Positions 6,334-12,595 of a DNA stretch of 14,792 nucleotides are shown piece by piece (position 1 is the stretch's first letter; every line of letters begins with the position of its first letter). Source of the stretch: Candidatus Auribacterota bacterium (lineage in GTDB: Bacteria > Auribacterota > JAFGBW01 > JAFGJP01); assembly GCA_016929035.1 (NCBI GenBank), contig JAFGJP010000156.1:1-14792 (forward strand), given 5' to 3'. Under the pieces are notes generated by a model. It was not told where the DNA came from. It made no database searches and worked only from the letters and a program-made list of their open reading frames with translations. Made by a program: the position numbers and the translations under genes.

Positions 6334-8571
6334 TTATAAGACTCCTTTTCTCCATGCTTTTTCAAGAGCCTCAACAGGAAGATCGATAAAAGTTTTGTCT
6401 TGAATAAATATTTTTATGTTCTTTTCTGAAATGACGCTTCCGATCTCTACATGAGGAACACGGTGGTTTCCGCAGAAGTTCGCGAATTCTGTCAGTTTAT
6501 CTTTTTTGACAGAAAGGATGATCCTGGACTGCGTTTCCCCGAAGAGAGCCCCCGCAGGATGCTCGGCCGGGTACGGAAGATTGACAGCAGCTCCTGCCGG
6601 CTTTTGTCCGCTGATGCAGCACTCCGCAAGCGCTACGGCGAGCCCCCCTTCGGAAATATCATGAGCAGAGCTGACAAGTCCTTCCCTGATGGCTTCCCGG
6701 CAGAAGCTTTGAACGTTGTATTCCATCTCAAGGTCCAGGGCTGGAGGTATACCGACAGAAACATTTTCCATAACGTTCATATATTCTGAGGCGCTGAGCT
6801 CTTCTCCTGTCGGGCCGACAAGAACAATCACATCGCCCGGCTCCTTGAAAAACTGTGAAGTGATGTGATCAAGTTTTTCGATGATTCCCAACATGCCGAT
6901 AACCGGTGTGGGAAAGACAGCGCCGGTCGGGTTATGGTTATAAAAGCTGACGTTTCCCCCTGTTACTGGAGTGCCGAATTTCAGGCAGGCTTCGCTCATG
7001 CCTTCGATAACTTTTTTGAACTGCCAGTAGACGTCAAGATTATACGGGTTTCCGAAATTCAGGCAGTTTGTGATGGCCAGAGGCCTGGCGCCGCTGCAGG
7101 TAAGGTTTCTTGCCGCTTCGCTGACAGCGATTTTCCCTCCTGTCAGTGGATCGCCGTAGCAGAACCGCCCGTTTCCGTCGCAGGTCATGGCGAGAATTTT
7201 ATCGGCCTCTTTTACCCAGAGGACAGACGCATCGCTTCCAGGAAGGACAGCCGTATTCGTCTTGACCATATGGTCATACTGTTCATAAATGTCGTGCTTA
7301 CTTGTGATGTTAGGGGAAGCTAGAAGCTTAAGAAGAGCATGACTAAAGTTAACATCTTTTTTCAGAAGGGCCTTTTCGACGGCCGTCCGGGAATTTTTCG
7401 TTAGTTCCCGGATATAGGAAGGCTCTTTGACTTCTCTTGTATAGGCAGGAATATGTTCTGTCAGATCTTTGGCTCTGAGGCTGGCGACAATTTCTCCTTT
7501 ATTCCTGACGATCATTTCATCGCCTTCCGTGACTGTTCCGATTTTTTCAGCATGCAGGTCCCACTTTTCGAAGATGTCGTTGACTTGCTTTTCTCTTCCT
7601 TTTTTAACGATAACAAGCATGCGCTCCTGTGATTCTGAGCAAAGGATTTCATAGGGGATCATGCCTTTTTCCCTTTGAGGGACCAGAGTGACATCGATGT
7701 CGATTCCAGAGTTTCCCCGGCTGGCTGTTTCTGAGCACGAGCAGGCAAGTCCGGCAGCTCCCATGTCCTGAATCCCAATAACGGCGCCTGTTTTGAGAAG
7801 CTCCAGGCAGGCTTCCATAAGGAGTTTTTCCATGAAGGGATCGCCGACCTGAACAGAAGGCCGTCTGTCCTCGGACGACTCATCAAGATTTTCTGATGCA
7901 AAAGTCGCTCCATGAATGCCGTCCCGGCCTGTTGCCGCTCCGACATAGAAAACAGGATTGCCAGGACCCTTTGCTCTTCCTTTAGCGATATCTTCATGTC
8001 GGAGAATACCCAGGCAGAAAACGTTCACAAGGGGATTTGTGTCGTAAGACTTATCAAAAAATGTTTCTCCGCCTACTGTGGGGATGCCGATGCAGTTGCC
8101 GTAAAAGGCGATACCCCCGACAACTCCACCTGCCAGCCACTTTGAACGCGGCTTGGACGGGTCACCGAACCGTAAAGAATCCATTAGGGCTATCGGTCTT
8201 GCCCCCATGGTAAAGATGTCACGGATGATTCCCCCGACCCCTGTGGCTGCTCCCTGGAAGGGCTCGATGGCCGAAGGGTGGTTATGGGATTCGATCTTAA
8301 AGGCAACGGCCCAGCCGTCTCCGATGTCGAGAACGCCGGCATTTTCTTCGCCGGCGCCGACAAGAATATTTTTTCCGGTTCTCGGAAAGAGCTTGAGAAG
8401 AGGCCGGCTGTTTTTGTAGCTGCAGTGCTCAGACCACATGATAGAGAAAAGGCCGAGCTCAGTGAAGTTCATTTCCCTGCCGCCCAGCAAGTTTTTTATC
8501 ATCTGGTGCTCTTCAGAGGACAGCCCGTGTTCTTCTACCAGCTTTTTTGTGACCTTCTGCTCTTTGTACAT
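6334..8571 (-). CDS. purL: PurL, FGAM synthase large subunit (small-type PurL, needs PurS and PurQ)
   Basis: PurL converts FGAR to FGAM with ATP and ammonia delivered by PurQ. At 745 residues it is the short form found in Bacillus and Thermotoga, which works as a PurL-PurQ-PurS complex, not the ~1300-residue fused enterobacterial type. Landmarks: WSEHCSYK (45-52), KIESHNHPSAIEPFQGAATG (91-110), then GGIIRD, GGETFFD (about residue 170) and NCLNFGNP in the second half, showing the duplicated ATP-binding fold. The N-terminus shows no fused PurS domain. ATG at 8571 follows AGGAG with a 6-nt spacer. It lies downstream of purQ across a 144-bp gap that contains an imperfect inverted repeat. Confidence 0.97.
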   Translation of the reverse strand: MYKEQKVTKKLVEEHGLSSEEHQMIKNLLGGREMNFTELGLFSIMWSEHCSYKNSRPLLKLFPRTGKNILVGAGEENAGVLDIGDGWAVAFKIESHNHPSAIEPFQGAATGVGGIIRDIFTMGARPIALMDSLRFGDPSKPRSKWLAGGVVGGIAFYGNCIGIPTVGGETFFDKSYDTNPLVNVFCLGILRHEDIAKGRAKGPGNPVFYVGAATGRDGIHGATFASENLDESSEDRRPSVQVGDPFMEKLLMEACLELLKTGAVIGIQDMGAAGLACSCSETASRGNSGIDIDVTLVPQREKGMIPYEILCSESQERMLVIVKKGREKQVNDIFEKWDLHAEKIGTVTEGDEMIVRNKGEIVASLRAKDLTEHIPAYTREVKEPSYIRELTKNSRTAVEKALLKKDVNFSHALLKLLASPNITSKHDIYEQYDHMVKTNTAVLPGSDASVLWVKEADKILAMTCDGNGRFCYGDPLTGGKIAVSEAARNLTCSGARPLAITNCLNFGNPYNLDVYWQFKKVIEGMSEACLKFGTPVTGGNVSFYNHNPTGAVFPTPVIGMLGIIEKLDHITSQFFKEPGDVIVLVGPTGEELSASEYMNVMENVSVGIPPALDLEMEYNVQSFCREAIREGLVSSAHDISEGGLAVALAECCISGQKPAGAAVNLPYPAEHPAGALFGETQSRIILSVKKDKLTEFANFCGNHRVPHVEIGSVISEKNIKIFIQDKTFIDLPVEALEKAWRKGVL

Positions 8572-8596
8572 GAAAAACTCCTAAAAGAGATATTAG

Positions 8597-8715
8597 ATAC
8601 ATGATTCATGATCCAGGATACCAGATATTCAAGGAACGCTTCGCTGAAAACAATTAAAACGTCCGTGCGAAGCACACAATATATCGATTATCTTGTATCC
8701 TGCATCCTGTATCTA
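8597..8715. repeat. Imperfect long inverted repeat in the purQ-purL gap
   Basis: On the minus strand, directly after the purQ stop (TAA, 8716-8718), the sequence TAGATACAGGATGCAGGATA (8715-8696) begins. Near purL the plus strand carries a related sequence, TAGATACATGATTCATGATC then CAGGATACCAGATA (8594-8627), so the two form an imperfect long stem when transcribed. Between the arms are GTGCGAAGCAC (8667-8677), itself a small hairpin, and AAGGAACGCTTCGCTG (8632-8647), which resembles the GGAGCGCTTCGCG elements elsewhere but in the opposite orientation relative to the genes. The ATACAGGATGCAGGATAC arms look like a known style of dispersed repeat. Confidence 0.6.
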
Positions 8716-9411
8716 TTATTTCTCCTCTATAAATCTTTTCATCGACTGAAAAACTTTTTTCCCATCCGCTGATCCGAGGAGAGGGTTGCAGCAGCGCTCG
8801 GGATGGGGCATCATCCCAAGAACATTGTGATCCCTGTTACAGATTCCGGCGATGTCATAAACAGAACCGTTAGGATTGCTCTCATCGTTAATAGTCCCGT
8901 CGCTCAGGCAGTAGCGGAAGATAACCTGTCCGTTTTCCTTGAGTTCCTCAAGCCCTTTGTCATCAATATAATAATTGCCCTCTCCGTGAGCGATAGGGAT
9001 TTTGAGGACCTCGTCTTTTTGAGCATACTGGGAAAAAGGAGTCTTTTCATTTGAAACTTTCAGGTGAACATATCGGCAGATGAACCTCAATTTTCTGTTT
9101 CTCAACATGGCCCCGGGAAGAAGACCTGCTTCGAGAAGGATCTGGAAGCCGTTGCAGATACCGATGACAAGCTTTCCTTTCCTGGCAAATTCAATAACGG
9201 AATTCATGACAGGCGAAAACCGGGCAATGGCGCCGACCCGGAGATAATCGCCGTAGCTGAACCCTCCCGGGAGAACAAGAGCGTCAAACTCGTTGACCTG
9301 TGTTGTTTTGTGCCACACATAGCAGGCGTTGACCCGGATTTCTTCCTTGAGCGAATAGAGGCAGTCTTCATCACAATTTGAACCGGGAAAAACGACAACA
9401 CCGAACTTCAT
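8716..9411 (-). CDS. purQ: PurQ, FGAM synthase glutaminase subunit
   Basis: PurQ hydrolyses glutamine and passes ammonia to PurL. It is a class I glutamine amidotransferase: FGVVVFPGSNCDED at the N-terminus (3-16), nucleophile Cys86 in GICNGFQ (84-90), and the His203/Glu205 dyad in MPHPE (201-205). The chosen start, ATG at 9411, gives 231 residues and puts AGGG eight bases upstream. The in-frame ATG at 9417 would leave only about 2 nt between AGGG and the start. The length is standard for a free-standing PurQ. It is the first gene of the pur block, about 43 nt after the predicted transcription start. purS normally lies directly upstream, but there is no room for it here. Confidence 0.96.
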   Translation of the reverse strand: MKFGVVVFPGSNCDEDCLYSLKEEIRVNACYVWHKTTQVNEFDALVLPGGFSYGDYLRVGAIARFSPVMNSVIEFARKGKLVIGICNGFQILLEAGLLPGAMLRNRKLRFICRYVHLKVSNEKTPFSQYAQKDEVLKIPIAHGEGNYYIDDKGLEELKENGQVIFRYCLSDGTINDESNPNGSVYDIAGICNRDHNVLGMMPHPERCCNPLLGSADGKKVFQSMKRFIEEK

Positions 9412-9460
9412 TCTCATGTCCCTGGGTTAATCTTTCTTATGATTTCATAAAGAAGCGAGC

Positions 9461-9489
9461 ATTATATAAACTTTACATTATATTCACAA
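9461..9489 (-). promoter_or_regulatory. Sigma-70-type promoter for the pur operon
   Basis: On the minus strand a -35 box TTGTGA (9489-9484, 4 of 6 consensus) and a perfect -10 box TATAAT (9466-9461) are separated by exactly 17 bp in an AT-rich stretch. Transcription would start near 9454, leaving a leader of about 43 nt before the purQ ATG. That leader is too short for a purine riboswitch, and I see no obvious operator palindrome overlapping the boxes, so how the operon is regulated is not evident. Confidence 0.75.
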
Positions 9490-9520
9490 TAGTATTTTAA
9501 TAGGGTAAAAATTTCCTTTA

Positions 9521-9552
9521 GCCATACGTCTTCTGTCATCTGTTTTCTGTCT
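9521..9552 (-). repeat. CAGAAGACAGAAAACAG dispersed repeat at the end of dtd
   Basis: The minus strand reads CAGAAGACAGAAAACAGATG and then ACAGAAGAC (about 9552-9524). The dtd reading frame passes into it and stops at the TGA inside it, so its final residues QKTENR are repeat-encoded. The 14-nt core AAAACAGATGACAG also occurs at the purD stop (about 185-198) in the same frame. Confidence 0.7.
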
Positions 9553-10003
9553 TCTGATTAAGTGGATGTTCGATAATAAACGTTACAGGTCCATCATTTG
9601 TGCTGTGAACATGCATATGGCTTCTGAAAATTCCTGTAAAGACGTTTTTGTGAAAAGTTTTGATTTTATCTGCAAAATATTCAAAAAGCCTGCCTGCCTC
9701 GATCGGGGGGGCGCTGAGGTCGAAGCCGGGCCTTTTACCCTTTGAGCAGTCGCCGTAAAGTGTGAATTCCGGAACGATCAATATAGCTCCATCAACATCT
9801 TTTACTGAAAGGTTCATCTTCCCCTTTTCGTCTTCAAAAATCCTTAGACCGGCGGCTTTTTCAGCCAGAAAATCGGCGTTTTTTTCATTATCTCCCTTTC
9901 GTACGGCAAAGTAAATGAGAAGGCCGTGCTTTTCCATAGAGCAAACGGACTTGCCCTCAACGTGAACAGAAGCATCTTTTACGCGCTGGACGATGATTTT
10001 CAT
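9536..10003 (-). CDS. dtd: Dtd, D-aminoacyl-tRNA deacylase
   Basis: Dtd removes D-amino acids (and glycine from tRNA-Ala) that were wrongly attached to tRNAs; it acts in the cytoplasm as a homodimer. MKIIVQRVKDASVHV is the typical N-terminus, so I place the start at ATG 10003 (155 residues); an in-frame upstream extension is AT-rich and unlike the family. The Gly-cisPro motif NDGPVTF (136-142) is intact. The usual SQFTL catalytic motif is PEFTL (78-82): Thr81, equivalent to the catalytic threonine, is kept, but the preceding Ser-Gln is Pro-Glu. The usual FGAxM is FRSHM (126-130). The tail is about ten residues longer than usual and ends within a dispersed repeat. It shares the pur strand but lies upstream of the pur promoter. 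Confidence 0.9.
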   Translation of the reverse strand: MKIIVQRVKDASVHVEGKSVCSMEKHGLLIYFAVRKGDNEKNADFLAEKAAGLRIFEDEKGKMNLSVKDVDGAILIVPEFTLYGDCSKGKRPGFDLSAPPIEAGRLFEYFADKIKTFHKNVFTGIFRSHMHVHSTNDGPVTFIIEHPLNQKTENR

Positions 10004-10026
10004 ATATAAAATCTTTAAAAAAAAAT

Positions 10027-10055
10027 TTCTCAATTTAAAGAATATAATATATACT
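10027..10055 (+). promoter_or_regulatory. Candidate promoter for the NDK-like gene
   Basis: In the 104-bp divergent, very AT-rich spacer between dtd and the NDK-like gene, TTCTCA (10027-10032, 4 of 6) and TATACT (10050-10055, 5 of 6) are 17 bp apart on the plus strand. Another TATAAT (10043-10048) lacks a convincing -35. The AT-richness makes chance matches likely. A promoter for dtd must also lie in this spacer, but I could not fix it. Confidence 0.4.
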
Positions 10056-10107
10056 AACACTCCCAAGAAAGAAAGGCAGTTTTTTGCTGATAAAAGGAGT
10101 TGGGAAA

Positions 10108-11280
10108 ATGTCTCAGGAACTTGGCTACGTGCTCATAACACCCTATTCTCTGATGAAATCCCGCACAGGGGGCATTATCAGTCGTCTTTTTGCGCGGACG
10201 CAGCTTGAGCTTGTCGGAGCCCGGATGTTTGCTCCGACGAAAAAGATGGTCGATGAGTTCGGTGCTTCGATCAGGGAAGTCATCACAGACAAGAAAGAGA
10301 AAGTGAAGGTCAGGGAACTCTTTACCAGATACCTTTACGACAACTGTATTCCAAAAAAAGGCGGAGGAAGCCGCCCCAGGCTTATGTGTCTTCTCTTCAA
10401 GGGTGAAAAGGCTGTTCAGCGCCTCAAGGAAGTCGTGGGTTCTATCAGGGGAACGATAGCTGGTGAAACCATCAGGGAAACGTACGGCGACTATATCAAA
10501 GATTTTGAAGGAGCGGTCAAGTACTTCGAGCCGGCTGTTTTTATAGGCGTTTCTTCATCGGAAACAAAAAAGCAGTTGAAAATCCTTGCCAGGTACAGCG
10601 ATTCAGACGGCGGCCTTTTGGAAGATGTTGTTGACTACGGTTCAAAGAAAAATATTGAAAAGACTCTTGTTCTCATCAAGCCGGATAACTTCAGGTTTCC
10701 TTCAGGGAGAGCGGGAAATATCATCGATTCTTTTTCAAGGACCGGGCTTTTTATTATCGGCGCCAAAGTTTTGCAGATGAGCGTTTCCCAGGCTGAGGAG
10801 TTTTATGACCCTGTTAAAGAAATTTTACGAGAGAAGCTGAAGCCCAAGCTGAAGAACGATATTAAGCAGGCACTGGAAAAAACACTTTTCCTTTCAATGC
10901 CTGAAAGCCTTCTCGATCACATGACAGAGGAGCTGAAAGAGCTGAACATGGAAAAAAATTTTCATGAGATTATTCAGTTCATGACAGGATATGATCTGAG
11001 TCTTCCTCTTTCAAAAAAGGAAAGGTCTGCGCCTGGGAAGGTCAAGTGCCTTGCTCTTGTCTACCAGGGGCCTGATGCGATCAGGAAGATCAGGGAGCAG
11101 CTGGGTTCCACGGATCCATCGAAGGCGGCCCCTGCCACTGTCCGCAAAGAATTCGGACAAAATGTCATGGAAAACACGGCGCATGCATCTGATTCATACG
11201 AAAACGCGCTGAGGGAGATGAAAATTGTAAAAATAGACGATAATGAGTTTAAACAAGTGATCAAGGAGCATGTGATATGA
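10108..11280 (+). CDS. Tandem nucleoside-diphosphate-kinase-like protein, first domain degenerate
   Basis: NDKs pass the gamma-phosphate from ATP to other NDPs through a phospho-histidine. This 390-residue protein holds two NDK-like halves, while ordinary NDK is about 140 residues. The second half (about 185-385) keeps the ATP-site Lys191 in TLVLIKPDN, Arg345 in APATVRKEFG, and the active-site motif NTAHASDS with His359. The first half (about 5-165) has the same layout (YVLITPYS, GETIRETYGD) but the lysine is Thr11 and the histidine region reads VFIGVSSSE with no His. Each half also carries extra sequence between the usual first and second parts of the fold. Start ATG 10108 has AAGGAG 8 nt upstream; an in-frame TTG at 10084 is less likely. 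It overlaps the aminotransferase by 4 bp. Catalysis by the second half is likely; the first may be structural or regulatory. Confidence 0.85.
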   Translation: MSQELGYVLITPYSLMKSRTGGIISRLFARTQLELVGARMFAPTKKMVDEFGASIREVITDKKEKVKVRELFTRYLYDNCIPKKGGGSRPRLMCLLFKGEKAVQRLKEVVGSIRGTIAGETIRETYGDYIKDFEGAVKYFEPAVFIGVSSSETKKQLKILARYSDSDGGLLEDVVDYGSKKNIEKTLVLIKPDNFRFPSGRAGNIIDSFSRTGLFIIGAKVLQMSVSQAEEFYDPVKEILREKLKPKLKNDIKQALEKTLFLSMPESLLDHMTEELKELNMEKNFHEIIQFMTGYDLSLPLSKKERSAPGKVKCLALVYQGPDAIRKIREQLGSTDPSKAAPATVRKEFGQNVMENTAHASDSYENALREMKIVKIDDNEFKQVIKEHVI

Positions 11281-12443
11281 AGCTTTCTGAAAGAGCGGGA
11301 CGCATAGAGCCTTCACCGACCCTGGCCATTACAAGCCTTGCCAAGAAGATGAAAAGCGAGGGAAGGGATGTTCTCAGTTTTGGCTCAGGGGAGCCGGATT
11401 TTGATACGCCTTTTGTCATAAAAGAAAAGATCAAAAAAGCACTGGATGCCGGATTTACCAAGTATACGCCGGCTACGGGAACTCAGAAGCTCAAAGAGCT
11501 GATCTGTGAGAAGCTGAAGAAAGAAAACGGGCTTGATTATAAGCCGGAAAGTGTTGTCATCTCTTCCGGGGCCAAGCATTCTCTTTACAACATCATGATG
11601 GCTGTTTTAAATCCCGGCGATGAGGTTCTTATTCCTGAGCCCTACTGGGTCAGCTATCCGGAGATGGTCAGGCTGGCTGATGGTTTACCTGTTTTTGTTC
11701 CCTGTTTTGAGGAAAATGATTTCAAGCTGAAGCCTGAAGATGTCAAGAAGAAGATAACAGATCGCACAAAAGCCCTCATCATCAACAGCCCCAGCAATCC
11801 GACAGGAGCTGTCTATGAAGAGAGCGATTTGAAAAAAATAGCTGAGATCTGCGTGGCAAAAGATATTCTTGTCATCTCAGATGAGATCTATGAAAAGATT
11901 ATTTATCCTCCGGCCGAGCATGTTTCTATTGCATCATTCGGAAGTGAGATTTTCAAGAGGACAATTGTTGTTAACGGATTTTCCAAATCCTATTCCATGA
12001 CAGGGCTTCGGATGGGCTATCTTGCCGGACCGTCGGATATTGTGAGGGCGATAGGCAATATCCAGAGCCACAGCACGTCCAATCCTGTCTCTATTGTCAT
12101 GCGGGGCCTTGAGGAAGCGTTCTGGATCGACGATGAAATTGAAAAAATGCGCAGGACTTTTGAAAAAAGGCGCGATGTCATCGTTGAGAAGCTTAACGGC
12201 ATTCAGGGAATATCCTGCAGGAAGCCGGAAGGGGCTTTTTATGTTTTCCCGAATATCAGATCTCTCGGGATGGGGTCTTTCGAATTCGCTGAAAAGATAC
12301 TTAAGGAGAAAGAAGTGGCTGTCGTTCCGGGAAAACCTTTTGGTGCAGACGAGAACATAAGGCTCTCTTACGCGACAGATGATGAGACGATCCGAAGGGG
12401 CCTTGAGCGAATCGAAGAGTTTGTAAAGAAGATTCAAAGTTAA
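11277..12443 (+). CDS. Class I PLP-dependent aminotransferase, probable aspartate aminotransferase
   Basis: A 388-residue fold-type I aminotransferase resembling subgroup Ib aspartate aminotransferases of Thermus and Bacillus. Visible features: SFGSGEPDFDTP near the N-terminus, SPSNPTGA (171-178, with Asn174), ISDEIYEK (200-207, with Asp202 and Tyr205), the PLP lysine Lys237 in GFSKSYSMTGLRMGY, and the carboxylate-binding Arg362 in IRLSYA. It would exchange amino groups between aspartate and 2-oxoglutarate, although related enzymes act on prephenate, alanine or aromatic substrates, and sequence alone does not settle this. ATG (11277) overlaps the preceding stop as ATGA, with AAGGAG 8 nt upstream inside the NDK-like gene, so translation is probably coupled. 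Aspartate is a substrate of PurC and PurA, a possible link to the purine genes. Confidence 0.9.
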   Translation: MKLSERAGRIEPSPTLAITSLAKKMKSEGRDVLSFGSGEPDFDTPFVIKEKIKKALDAGFTKYTPATGTQKLKELICEKLKKENGLDYKPESVVISSGAKHSLYNIMMAVLNPGDEVLIPEPYWVSYPEMVRLADGLPVFVPCFEENDFKLKPEDVKKKITDRTKALIINSPSNPTGAVYEESDLKKIAEICVAKDILVISDEIYEKIIYPPAEHVSIASFGSEIFKRTIVVNGFSKSYSMTGLRMGYLAGPSDIVRAIGNIQSHSTSNPVSIVMRGLEEAFWIDDEIEKMRRTFEKRRDVIVEKLNGIQGISCRKPEGAFYVFPNIRSLGMGSFEFAEKILKEKEVAVVPGKPFGADENIRLSYATDDETIRRGLERIEEFVKKIQS

Positions 12444-12488
12444 AATTTTTAAAAAGTTGTCATTTATGCGAAAGAGCGAACCGAATGC

Positions 12489-12545
12489 CCACCCCGGAGG
12501 TGGAATATTCTATAAGGCTAAAAAATGATTCCACCTCCGGGGTGG
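12489..12545. repeat. Perfect 18-bp inverted repeat between the aminotransferase and icd
   Basis: CCACCCCGGAGGTGGAAT (12489-12506) and its exact reverse complement ATTCCACCTCCGGGGTGG (12528-12545) flank a 21-nt AT-rich spacer. Each arm is itself nearly palindromic (CCACC-CCGGA-GGTGG), so RNA could fold either as one long stem or two small hairpins. GC content jumps relative to the surrounding AT-rich DNA. No T-run follows on either strand, so a simple intrinsic terminator is unlikely. It lies 45 nt after the aminotransferase stop and 50 nt before icd; this may be another dispersed element. Confidence 0.85.
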
Positions 12546-12595
12546 AACTATAACGGTTCTCTTTATTCTATTTAAAAATAAAAGGGGGATCTTCC

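Noticed and set aside
9418..9460. Purine riboswitch or operator in the purQ leader
   Set aside because: The leader of about 43 nt is too short for a purine aptamer and shows no clear palindrome or PurBox-like sequence that I could recognise.
10084..10107. Upstream TTG start for the NDK-like protein
   Set aside because: The ATG at 10108 has an AAGGAG at ideal spacing, which would lie inside the longer version.
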